Positions 1 to 10,611 of a DNA stretch of 14,432 nt are shown here, in pieces. Source of the stretch: an uncultured bacterium. Lineage in GTDB: Bacteria > Bacillota > Clostridia > Christensenellales > Pumilibacteraceae. The translations under genes and the position numbers were made by a program. The stretch spans positions 1 through 14,432 of the forward strand of contig CATKFJ010000229.1 in the NCBI GenBank assembly GCA_949747725.1, in the 5' to 3' direction. Within the stretch, counting starts at the first letter, position 1. Every line of letters begins with the position of its first letter. The notes under the pieces are model-generated. The model was not told where the DNA came from. It searched no databases and saw nothing but the letters and a program-made list of their open reading frames with translations.

Positions 1-128
1 CCGACAATATTTTAAGACTGAATAAGCTGAAAGTCGATTTCATTGCGGACGAGGTGAAGATCGTTCTCAAAAAAACGCACGGAGCTGTCGACGCTTCTAT
101 GTTTGCCGTAAACATTTTCGAGTTTTAA
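1..128 (+). CDS. C-terminal end of an unidentified upstream protein (partial)
   Basis: This open frame runs in from the left edge (first full codon at position 3) and stops at TAA 126-128, leaving 41 visible residues. The tail alternates hydrophobic and charged residues and ends VNIFEF, after a THG turn. That resembles the last strands of a beta-sandwich module of the kind found at the C-terminus of some carbohydrate enzymes and some FAD-dependent oxidoreductases, but too little is visible to name the family. Only 19 bases separate its stop from the next start, so it is probably in the same operon. That it is the end of a real gene is inferred from the spacing and the uninterrupted frame. Confidence 0.6.
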   Translation, partial: DNILRLNKLKVDFIADEVKIVLKKTHGAVDASMFAVNIFEF

Positions 129-134
129 CCCAAT

Positions 135-140
135 AGGAGA
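135..140 (+). promoter_or_regulatory. Ribosome binding site deciding the FAD oxidoreductase start
   Basis: AGGAGA lies 7 bases before the ATG at 148. An in-frame TTG at 142 is only 1 base from this site, too close to be the start, so ATG 148 is chosen. Confidence 0.75.
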
Positions 141-147
141 TTTGTTT

Positions 148-1455
148 ATGAAAGATACTTTTACCGAAAAAGAACGGGAAATTCCCGTTATAGCCGACGT
201 GGACGTATTGGTGTGCGGCTGCGGACCTGCGGGCGTCGGCGCGGCAATAAGAGCTGCAAGGCTCGGCGTTTCCGTCATGGCTGTGGAAATGCTCGATTGC
301 TTGGGCGGTATGGCGACGTCGGGCATGATGTCGCATTATACCGGGGACAGTTCAAGTTCGGTCATGCGCGAAATTTTTACGCGCACGAGAGAAAAATGCG
401 ATGTCCTAGGTTATGAGGACGTAAATATGCATGGCGATCTTGCCGCTATCCATCATGAAGCGCAAAAAATTGCTCTCGATGAATTGACCGACGAATCGGG
501 CGTTAAAAAGCTGTATTATACAAAGGTGTGCGGTGTTGCACGCGACGGAAATAAGGTCGCGGGAGTGATTGTGGAGAATAAAAGCGGCAGAGGCTTTATA
601 AAAGCAAAAACCGTTATAGACGCAACCGGCGACGGCGACGTAGCTTTTTTAGCGGGCGTGCCGTTCTGCAAGGGCAGAGAGAGCGACGGCAAGATGCAGC
701 CCGCGACGCTTATGTTCAAGGTGGGCGGTGTGGATTATTCGCGAGCTGTTTTTCCGCCGAGCTTCGAAACGGAAGTGCTTACCGAAAAAGGCGAGCTTCA
801 AGCACTCGGGAAAAGCATTCTGCCGTTTCCCGCAGGGCATGTTTTATTATATCGACAGCCCACGCCGGGTACGGTTTGCTGTAACATGACAAACGCGCTC
901 GACGTGGACGCGACCGACGCGTTTTCCGTATCGAAAGCGACGGAGCAGTGCCGCGCGCAGATCCCGTACATCATCGACTTTTTGCATAAATACGCGCCCG
1001 GCTATGAAAATTGCTGGTTGATGTCGGCGGGTTCGTTGATAGGTATACGCGAAACGCGGCATTTCGAGGGCGAAGCGCGGCTCGAGAAAGACGATATACT
1101 GTCGGCACGCTATTATGAAGATTGGGTCGTAAGAAAAGCGTATTTCAATCTCGACGTGCACAATATGACGGGTAACGGTTTGGACGTGACGGGCGTGCAG
1201 CACAAATTCACCCAGCAAAAACCGTATACGATCCCGTACGGCTGTCTGATCCCGAAAAATGTCGATAATTTGTTCCTGTCCGGCAGAAATATTTCGGGCA
1301 GTCATATAGCTCATTCCAGTTTCAGAGCCATGCCGATATGCATGGCTATCGGCGAAGCGGCGGGTGTTGCGGCGGCATTATATGTAAAGAAAAAACTTAC
1401 GTCGTCGAAAGACGTAAATGTTAAAGACATTCAAAAAATCGTAGGAGACGACTAA
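148..1455 (+). CDS. FAD-dependent oxidoreductase (FAD_oxidored family)
   Basis: This is a predicted cytoplasmic flavoprotein of 435 residues. Near the N-terminus the strand VDVLVCG leads into the dinucleotide-binding loop G24-x-G26-PAG29, and the domain's acidic ribose-binding position is E47. A second conserved block, SGRNISGSHIAH at 378-389, is followed by an AIGEAAGVAAAL helix. This is the C-terminal FAD-contacting segment typical of the FAD_oxidored group (Pfam PF12831). There is no signal peptide or membrane segment. The family has many uncharacterised members near glycan-degradation genes, and its substrate here cannot be read from the sequence. Oxidation of a sugar or glycoside is a possibility suggested only by context. 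The next gene starts 16 bases downstream. The start is set by the AGGAGA at 135-140. Family assignment is firm; function is open. Confidence 0.9.
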   Translation: MKDTFTEKEREIPVIADVDVLVCGCGPAGVGAAIRAARLGVSVMAVEMLDCLGGMATSGMMSHYTGDSSSSVMREIFTRTREKCDVLGYEDVNMHGDLAAIHHEAQKIALDELTDESGVKKLYYTKVCGVARDGNKVAGVIVENKSGRGFIKAKTVIDATGDGDVAFLAGVPFCKGRESDGKMQPATLMFKVGGVDYSRAVFPPSFETEVLTEKGELQALGKSILPFPAGHVLLYRQPTPGTVCCNMTNALDVDATDAFSVSKATEQCRAQIPYIIDFLHKYAPGYENCWLMSAGSLIGIRETRHFEGEARLEKDDILSARYYEDWVVRKAYFNLDVHNMTGNGLDVTGVQHKFTQQKPYTIPYGCLIPKNVDNLFLSGRNISGSHIAHSSFRAMPICMAIGEAAGVAAALYVKKKLTSSKDVNVKDIQKIVGDD

Positions 1456-1471
1456 GGGTCGGGACAAAACC

Positions 1472-3874
1472 ATGACGAATGAAATCAACGAAATATTAAA
1501 GCTTAAATCCACGCTGACGCGAGATAGGCAACTCCCGAGCGGTTGCGCGTTTCTATCGGACGATATTTTGCTTGCGTATCCGCAAGCGGACGGCGACGCG
1601 CGTTATCCTTATGTGTGCGACGGGCTTACGCTTTGGGCGCATTCGTCGGGCAATATAGTAATGAACGAAAGCAAGTTCAATATATTTCCGGATACTACGC
1701 GCGGCAAAGAGCCGACTATCGCGTTTTTCGTCGGAGAAAAGAATGATGACTTATTTCGTCCTATTTCCGTAACGGGCGTTGCAAGCGGCGTAGACCTTGA
1801 CGTCGAGAGGTTTACGGTGTTTACGAAAAAAGCGGCGTATTATTTCGTTCAAACTCAAAAAACACTGTCCGTATTGCGCGTGTTTATCGACTGTAAGAAG
1901 CGCGCGCATTTTTCGGTATACGTAAAGAATAAAAGCGAAGAAAGGCGCGACGCATATGTCGCGGCGTATTTCGATCCGTTGCTTACGCATGGCGGCGCGG
2001 AAGGGTTTTGGGATAAGTGCTACCGCAAGGGCGAAACGACGGCGGACGGCTTTACTTTTAGCATGACGGAATTTTTATCCGACGGGCGCGTAACGCACTT
2101 CGCGCACATATCGAGTACGGCGAATAACTCGCAAAAAACCACGTCGCGCGCAGTGTTCGACGGCGGCATAAACAGACAGCTGTCCGCGTCCGTGCCGCTT
2201 GTTACGGGCGTGTTCGGCAAAGAAAAGCATATAACGGCTTTTTCCGAAACGGCGATAGCGGGCGAGATGATTCCCGTGTCGTTAAACGGCGGCGGCGAAT
2301 ATTCCGTGCATTTTGTTCTAACGCTCTCTGACGGAAATGCAAAAACCGAGCCGTGCGACAGCGACGCGGAGTATAAGAATAACGCGTGCGTTACGGGCGG
2401 AGAACACGCGCCCGCGTTCGAGTTCGACGGGCTTAAAGGCAAGTTCGAACCGTACGAAAAGACGCTTTCGCCGTTTATCAACAACGTCGTCAGACAAGTC
2501 GAGTTTTGCACGACGTCCAAAAATTATGCCGGCGATATGATAGGCATACGCGATATATTTCAGCAGATCGAGGGCGCAATCCCGACTATGCCCGACTATT
2601 GCAGAAAAAAAATACTCGAAGCGCTCTTGTATATAGGCGACGGCGGCAGAGCGCCGCGGCAGTATTCCTATCCGCAAAAGCCGAACCTGCCGCCGGCTAT
2701 GGACTTGCGCGAATATATAGACCAAGGCTGTTGGATCATATCGACGGTACATGCATATTTGCGTTATACGGGCGACTTTAACATGCTCGACGAAGTTTGC
2801 GGATATTATAATTTCGCTGACGGCAAAGTCCGTATGTCTAATAGACGCGATAGCGTGCTCGATCATCTTACGGCGATAGCCGATTATCTTATAAGCAATA
2901 TCGATACGGGAACGGGGTGCTTAAAAGCGCTGTTCGGCGATTGGAACGACGCGCTCGACGGTCTCGGAAAGACGGATAAACAAGGTCAAAAGTTCGGCGA
3001 CGGAGTGTCCGTAATGGCGACGTTGCAGTTATACAAAAACCTCGGCGAACTTATAGAGATACTCGACAAAACGGGTACGCATAAAGACAAGTCGGAAAAA
3101 TACAGATCCATGCGACAGAGCATAAAACTCGGGCTCGAAAAAAACGCCGTAAAGAACGGAAAAGTGTTACACGGCTGGGGCGACGAAAGGAAATGGTATG
3201 TCGGGAGCGATAACGACTGCGACGGCAAGAGCCGCGACACTCTTACAGGCAACGCGTTTTGGGCGCTGTCGGGAATGTTAAACGACAGCGAGACGGTCAG
3301 TAAGAAAGATATTCTTAAAGCGTACGACAGACTCGACGGCAAGTACGGACTGAAAACGTTTGCGCCGCACTTCGAGCCCGACTGCGCGGAGGTGGGTCGA
3401 CTTTCGCGCTTGCCAAAGGGCACGGCAGAAAACGGCGCGACATACATCCACGCAACGCTGTTCGGAATACTGTCGCTGTTTGATATGGGCGAAAGCGAAC
3501 GGGCATGGGAGCAGCTATACAGGATATTGCCCGTAACGCATAAATTTACGTCCACGTCGCCTTATGTAATGTCCAACTCGTATGCGGAAAATGCCGAGCT
3601 CGATCTCGACGGAGAGAGCATAAGCGATTGGTTCACGGGAAGCGGTTGCGTATTGCTTAAAGCGCTGTACGGAAAGGTTTTCGGCATAAACCCGACGTTC
3701 GACGGCGTGGAAATTTCGCCGGCAAAAGCTCCGCCGTTCGCGCGCGGCAAGTGCACGGTGACAGTAAAGGGCAAACACGTTACCGTTAAATTGATGAAAG
3801 GCAACGGAGTAAGAAAAATATTTATCCCGACATCGGAGCTGCGCGACGGACAAACGGTAGAGGTGTGTATATGA
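1472..3874 (+). CDS. GH94-type glycoside phosphorylase
   Basis: This 800-residue protein has the layout and usual length of GH94 inverting phosphorylases, which split a beta-linked disaccharide with phosphate into an alpha sugar 1-phosphate and a free sugar. An N-terminal beta-sandwich covers about 1-300, a helical linker follows, the (alpha/alpha)6 barrel spans roughly 365-745, and a short beta region ends the protein. The family's catalytic acid motif is GDWND, with D490 as the likely proton donor. A second family block, GRLSRLPKG followed by ENG at 653-655 and H660, matches the phosphate-binding region. There is no signal peptide, so it acts in the cytoplasm. The N-terminal region (for example DGLTLWAHSSG) does not match the cellobiose or chitobiose phosphorylases I know, so the substrate is unassigned. 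Its stop overlaps the start of the NahK-like kinase by 4 bases, hinting that the kinase uses its product. The ribosome binding site before ATG 1472 is weak. Confidence 0.85.
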   Translation: MTNEINEILKLKSTLTRDRQLPSGCAFLSDDILLAYPQADGDARYPYVCDGLTLWAHSSGNIVMNESKFNIFPDTTRGKEPTIAFFVGEKNDDLFRPISVTGVASGVDLDVERFTVFTKKAAYYFVQTQKTLSVLRVFIDCKKRAHFSVYVKNKSEERRDAYVAAYFDPLLTHGGAEGFWDKCYRKGETTADGFTFSMTEFLSDGRVTHFAHISSTANNSQKTTSRAVFDGGINRQLSASVPLVTGVFGKEKHITAFSETAIAGEMIPVSLNGGGEYSVHFVLTLSDGNAKTEPCDSDAEYKNNACVTGGEHAPAFEFDGLKGKFEPYEKTLSPFINNVVRQVEFCTTSKNYAGDMIGIRDIFQQIEGAIPTMPDYCRKKILEALLYIGDGGRAPRQYSYPQKPNLPPAMDLREYIDQGCWIISTVHAYLRYTGDFNMLDEVCGYYNFADGKVRMSNRRDSVLDHLTAIADYLISNIDTGTGCLKALFGDWNDALDGLGKTDKQGQKFGDGVSVMATLQLYKNLGELIEILDKTGTHKDKSEKYRSMRQSIKLGLEKNAVKNGKVLHGWGDERKWYVGSDNDCDGKSRDTLTGNAFWALSGMLNDSETVSKKDILKAYDRLDGKYGLKTFAPHFEPDCAEVGRLSRLPKGTAENGATYIHATLFGILSLFDMGESERAWEQLYRILPVTHKFTSTSPYVMSNSYAENAELDLDGESISDWFTGSGCVLLKALYGKVFGINPTFDGVEISPAKAPPFARGKCTVTVKGKHVTVKLMKGNGVRKIFIPTSELRDGQTVEVCI
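3860..3864 (+). promoter_or_regulatory. Ribosome binding site deciding the kinase start
   Basis: GAGGT sits inside the end of the phosphorylase gene, 6 bases before ATG 3871. An in-frame GTG at 3865 directly abuts the site and is therefore an unlikely start. ATG 3871 also forms the common ATGA stop/start overlap with the upstream gene. Confidence 0.65.
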
Positions 3875-4887
3875 AAGATATTGTTAATTCATTCACCGTC
3901 GGCAAGGTAATATCCGTCGAGCCGTATGGCGAGGGACATATAAACAGGACGTATCTTGTAACGACGGATACTGCTCGGTATATTTTGCAAAAGATAAACG
4001 ATAAAGTGTTCGGCGACGTCGACGGACTTATGAAAAACATAGTCGCCGTCACCGAGTTTATAAAAAATAAAGGCATGGAAACGCTCTCCGTCGCGCCGAC
4101 GAATGACGGTAAGCCGTATTTGCCCCACGCAACGGGTTTTTATCGCATGTACGAGTTTATAGAAAATACAGTAACGTACCAAACGGTGACGGACAAAAAT
4201 ATTTTCGAGCTGTGCGGAGAGGCATTCGGAAATTTTCAAAACGCGTTAAATGATTTCGACGCGACGATATTGACCGAAACGATCCCCTGTTTTCACGATA
4301 CGCCCAAGCGATACGGGGATTTTATTCGAGCCGTCAATACGGATATGTGCGGCAGAGCAAAAACGTGTACAGCCGAAATAGAGTTTATAATAAAGCGCAA
4401 AGATACATACGGCAAAATCATAGATATGCTTAAAAGCGGGGCATTGCCTTTGCGCGTGACGCACAACGACACCAAACTCAACAATATACTCATAGATAAA
4501 GACAGCGGTAAGCCGCGCGCAGTGATCGACCTCGATACGGTTATGCCCGGTAGCTTACTGTACGATTTCGGCGACGGTATACGGTTCGGCGCATCGACTG
4601 CGCAAGAGGACGAAAAGGACTTGGATAAAGTACATTTTTCACCCGAGCTGTACGAGGCATATAAAACGGGCTTCCTGCGCGCGGCAAGCGGCGGCATAAC
4701 CAAACGAGAAATCGAGCTATTGCCGTGCTCCGCTTATCTTATGACAATAGAATGCGGTATGCGGTTTTTGACCGACTATCTTTGCGACGATACATACTTT
4801 GCTACAAAGTACGCCGAACATAATCTTGTTCGAGCTCGAACGCAGCTAAAGCTTGCGTCGGAAATGGAGAATTATTTCGACTTTTAG
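3871..4887 (+). CDS. nahK: N-acetylhexosamine 1-kinase-like phosphotransferase
   Basis: This 338-residue protein belongs to the aminoglycoside phosphotransferase/choline kinase fold and closely resembles bifidobacterial NahK, which uses ATP to phosphorylate GlcNAc or GalNAc at the anomeric carbon. Visible motifs are the N-terminal nucleotide loop GEGHINRTY (20-28), the catalytic loop THNDTKLNN (197-205) with D200 as the base, and the metal-binding stretch DLDTVMPG (220-227) with D222. DFGDGIRFG follows shortly after. In bifidobacteria NahK works beside a GH112 phosphorylase. Here it is translationally coupled (ATGA overlap) to a GH94-type phosphorylase instead. Its product, GlcNAc-1-phosphate or GalNAc-1-phosphate, needs a mutase or uridylyltransferase not found in this window. 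A relaxed-specificity hexose 1-kinase is the main alternative. Confidence 0.87.
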   Translation: MKDIVNSFTVGKVISVEPYGEGHINRTYLVTTDTARYILQKINDKVFGDVDGLMKNIVAVTEFIKNKGMETLSVAPTNDGKPYLPHATGFYRMYEFIENTVTYQTVTDKNIFELCGEAFGNFQNALNDFDATILTETIPCFHDTPKRYGDFIRAVNTDMCGRAKTCTAEIEFIIKRKDTYGKIIDMLKSGALPLRVTHNDTKLNNILIDKDSGKPRAVIDLDTVMPGSLLYDFGDGIRFGASTAQEDEKDLDKVHFSPELYEAYKTGFLRAASGGITKREIELLPCSAYLMTIECGMRFLTDYLCDDTYFATKYAEHNLVRARTQLKLASEMENYFDF

Positions 4888-7716
<2,829 letters not shown>

Positions 7717-7742
7717 CTACACATAATAGGAGTAAACCGACA

Positions 7743-9038
7743 ATGTCATTCAACAAAGACTTTATTTGGTGCGTGGGCGGAGCGGCGGCGCAACAGGACG
7801 GCGGCTATCTCGACGGCGGCAAGGGGCTCAATATCTGGGACGCGCTGTCGGACGGGCATATCAAAAACAACGACGACTGTCACGTCGCGTGCGACCATTA
7901 TCATAGATGGAAAGACGACTTAAAGCTGCTTAAAGACCTCGGCGTAAACAGCTACCGTTTTTCAATATCGCTCGCAAGAATATATCCGAGCGACGAATAT
8001 ACGGTAAACGAGCAAGGCGTAAAGTTTTACGTCGATCTTGTAAACGAGCTTGAAAAGCTCGGCATAGAGCCTATATGCACGCTGTATCACTGGGATATGC
8101 CGTTGTGGTTGTATAATAAGGGCGGTTGGAAAACAAGCCTTGCCGCAGAGTGGTTTGAGCGGTTTACAAAGACTATGGTCGACGCAATATCCGATAAAGT
8201 AAAGTATCGGATAACGTTCAACGAACCGCATATATTCGTCGGACACGGCAATCAAATAGGCGAGCACGCGCCGTTCGAAAAACTGCCCGATAAGGATATA
8301 CAAGATATATCGCGAAATGTTATGAAAGCGCACGGCAGAGCTGTGCGGACGATACGCAAGTATGCAAAGACACCGCCTAAAATAGGCTTTGCGTCCACCT
8401 GCGATATACTCTTGCCCAACGAAAAGAACGACGAGGATAAAGCGTACGAAGCGACCTTCGATATATCCCGCAACGGAGTGTACAATCCTGCATGGTGGTG
8501 CGATCCCATGCTCGCGGGCAAAGCGCCCGAGGGCTGCGATTGGCTGTCGATAAGCGACATAAAGGAAATATACGAACCGCTCGACTATTGCGCGTATAAC
8601 ATATATCGCGCGGATATAGCGGAAGGTTACGATTATACATATACGGGCATGCCGCACACGGCGATAGGCTGGACGGTGACGAACGACTGTCTGTATGTTT
8701 CGGCAAAGTATATGTACAAAAGATACGGGTTGCCCATATTCATAACCGAAAACGGAATGGCGAATATGGATTTCGTGTACGAGGACGGCAAGGTGCACGA
8801 CCCGCAAAGATCGGAGTATCTCAGAACGCACATACGCGGACTTAAAAGAGCGAGCGATGAGGGAGTGCCCGTAATAGGCTATTCGTGTTGGAGCTTTATG
8901 GATAACTTCGAGTGGGCGGAAGGATACGACAAGCGGTTCGGTCTTGTGTACGTCGATTACCGCACGCAGAAGCGTACGTTGAAAGACTCGGCATATACAT
9001 ACCGAGATATAATCAAGACTAACGGCGAGAACTTGTAG
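7743..9038 (+). CDS. GH1 beta-glucosidase-type enzyme
   Basis: This 431-residue retaining glycosidase of family 1 has a single TIM barrel. The acid/base is E161 in TFNEP and the nucleophile is E336 in ITENG. YHWDMP (115-120) and the C-terminal stretch WSFMDNFEWAEGY are the usual sugar-binding blocks. The NFEW form points to an unphosphorylated substrate rather than a phosphotransferase-system 6-phospho-glycoside. Beta-glucosidase or beta-galactosidase are both plausible. The N-terminal glycone-binding block, normally QxEG(A/G), is AQQDGG here (16-21), with Asp in place of the invariant Glu. There is no signal peptide. It starts 26 bases after the GH2 gene behind an AGGAGT site, in the same transcription unit. 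Confidence 0.9.
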   Translation: MSFNKDFIWCVGGAAAQQDGGYLDGGKGLNIWDALSDGHIKNNDDCHVACDHYHRWKDDLKLLKDLGVNSYRFSISLARIYPSDEYTVNEQGVKFYVDLVNELEKLGIEPICTLYHWDMPLWLYNKGGWKTSLAAEWFERFTKTMVDAISDKVKYRITFNEPHIFVGHGNQIGEHAPFEKLPDKDIQDISRNVMKAHGRAVRTIRKYAKTPPKIGFASTCDILLPNEKNDEDKAYEATFDISRNGVYNPAWWCDPMLAGKAPEGCDWLSISDIKEIYEPLDYCAYNIYRADIAEGYDYTYTGMPHTAIGWTVTNDCLYVSAKYMYKRYGLPIFITENGMANMDFVYEDGKVHDPQRSEYLRTHIRGLKRASDEGVPVIGYSCWSFMDNFEWAEGYDKRFGLVYVDYRTQKRTLKDSAYTYRDIIKTNGENL

Positions 9039-9049
9039 GCAGAATAATA

Positions 9050-9772
9050 ATGAATATCATAATAACAGAAGACTACGACGAACTGAGCGAAAAAGCGTCG
9101 GAAATAATAATAGAACACGTAAGGAACAAGCCCGACGCAGTGTTGGGCTTGGCAACGGGTAGTACTCCTCTCGGACTGTATAAAAGACTTGTTGAAGACC
9201 ACAAAGAAAACGGCACGAGCTATAAACAAATCCGTGCCGTCAATCTCGACGAGTACAAGGGTTTGACGAAAGACCACCCTCAAAGCTATGCGTGGTTTAT
9301 GCGCAAAAACCTGTTTGACCGGATCGATATAGACTTGAATAACACCTACATAGAAAACGGTACGGCAAAGGACGAAAAATCAGAGTGCGAAAGGTACGAT
9401 AGTATCCTCGAACAATTCCCGAGGGATATACAGCTACTCGGTTTGGGAAGTAACGGACATATAGCGTTCAACGAACCGAATACCCCGTTTGACAGTACCA
9501 CGCATGTAGTGACGCTCGCCGACAGCACGGTAAAAGACAATGCAAGACTTTTCTCGGATATATCCGAAGTGCCGAGAAAGGCGTACACCATGGGCTTAAA
9601 GAGCATAATGCAAGCAAAGAAAATACTGCTCCTTGCAAGCGGACTGAATAAAGCGGACGCCGTTGCAAAACTCATGTACGGTAAACCTACGGAAGAATTG
9701 CCCGCGAGTATAATAAGCGAACATAAAGACTGTACTGTAATATTAGACGAAAAGGCGGCGAGTAAATTATGA
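9050..9772 (+). CDS. nagB: Glucosamine-6-phosphate deaminase
   Basis: This 240-residue cytoplasmic enzyme isomerises and deaminates glucosamine-6-phosphate to fructose-6-phosphate and ammonia, feeding amino sugar into glycolysis. The phosphate-binding LATGSTP (34-40), the catalytic NLDEY with D67, and GLGSNGHIAFNEP with H137 and E142 are all present. The length matches the short, Bacillus-type NagB that lacks the E. coli allosteric C-terminal extension. The ribosome binding site is weak (GGCAG upstream, 11-base gap after the GH1 stop), so translation may depend on ribosomes leaving the previous gene. Its last codons overlap the deacetylase start by 4 bases (ATGA). The usual partner NagA is not in the window. 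The neighbour is a PIG-L deacetylase, as in the known NagB/PIG-L fusion proteins. Confidence 0.94.
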   Translation: MNIIITEDYDELSEKASEIIIEHVRNKPDAVLGLATGSTPLGLYKRLVEDHKENGTSYKQIRAVNLDEYKGLTKDHPQSYAWFMRKNLFDRIDIDLNNTYIENGTAKDEKSECERYDSILEQFPRDIQLLGLGSNGHIAFNEPNTPFDSTTHVVTLADSTVKDNARLFSDISEVPRKAYTMGLKSIMQAKKILLLASGLNKADAVAKLMYGKPTEELPASIISEHKDCTVILDEKAASKL

Positions 9773-10611
9773 AACTCAACGACAAAGCAATAGTATATAT
9801 CCCCGACGGAACGGAACAAGCAAAGGCGCTGTCACGCACTACTCACTTGTGTATCGCCGCGCATCAGGACGACATAGAGTTTATGGCGTTCAGTCCCATA
9901 GCGGAATGTTTCGGCAGTAAAGACAAACATTTTTGCGGCGTGGTAACTACCGACGGCGCGGTAAGTCCGAGAAACGGATTGTACGCAAACTACACCGACG
10001 AGGATATGAAAGCAATTCGTATCGTCGAGCAAAAGAAAGCGGCGACGGTAGGCGAGTACAACGCACAAATATTACTCGGTTATTCTTCCGCACAAGTCAA
10101 GGACAAGACCAACGAACAAGTAATAACCGACTATATTCAAATACTCAAAGCGACAAAGCCCGACTATGTGTATATCCATAATCTTGCGGATAAGCACGAA
10201 ACGCACGTCGCAACGGCGGTCAAGGCTATAAAGGCGTTAAGACAATTAGAACCCGACGAACAGCCTAAACATGTGTACGGTTGCGAAGTATGGCGCGATC
10301 TCGATTGGTTGAACGACGACGAAAAGGTTTTGCTCGATTGCAGTCAACACCAAAATATAGCGCGTGCTTTATCTTCCGTATTCGACAGCCAAATAATCGG
10401 CGGCAAGCGGTACGATTTGGCGGTCGAAGGACGACGGGCGGCGAACGCGACTTTCGGACGAAACGTGTGCGACGTGTATACGGGACTAAACTACGCTATG
10501 GACTTAACGCCGTTAATTCGGGATACGAGCATAGATATATCCGAGTATGTAACGGCATATATACAAAGATTCAACGTAAGCGTTAATCAGATATTAAAGG
10601 ATCTTATATGA
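9769..10611 (+). CDS. PIG-L/LmbE-family deacetylase
   Basis: This 280-residue predicted zinc-dependent N-deacetylase belongs to the family that removes acetyl groups from GlcNAc-containing substrates (MshB, PIG-L, BshB). The metal-binding signature AHQDDIE occupies 31-37 (the family norm is AHPDD, so the proline is Gln). HETHV at 143-147 carries the distal histidine, making H32, D35 and H146 the likely zinc ligands, with D34 as the likely catalytic base. No signal peptide is present. It overlaps nagB by 4 bases at its start and the GH13 gene by 4 bases at its end. The nagB coupling suggests deacetylation of GlcNAc, GlcNAc-6-phosphate or a GlcNAc-containing saccharide to feed the deaminase. 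The exact substrate cannot be read from the sequence. Confidence 0.87.
   Translation: MKLNDKAIVYIPDGTEQAKALSRTTHLCIAAHQDDIEFMAFSPIAECFGSKDKHFCGVVTTDGAVSPRNGLYANYTDEDMKAIRIVEQKKAATVGEYNAQILLGYSSAQVKDKTNEQVITDYIQILKATKPDYVYIHNLADKHETHVATAVKAIKALRQLEPDEQPKHVYGCEVWRDLDWLNDDEKVLLDCSQHQNIARALSSVFDSQIIGGKRYDLAVEGRRAANATFGRNVCDVYTGLNYAMDLTPLIRDTSIDISEYVTAYIQRFNVSVNQILKDLI

Noticed and set aside
7962..8831. Long minus-strand open frame (289 codons) opposite the GH1 gene
   Set aside because: It lies wholly within a gene with intact GH1 catalytic motifs, and its translation shows no recognisable domain. It is explained by the codon bias of the plus strand.
7743..9038. 6-phospho-beta-glucosidase reading of the GH1 gene
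   Set aside because: The C-terminal block is NFEWAEGY, the form for unphosphorylated substrates, and the Ser-Lys-Tyr phosphate-binding pattern is not seen.
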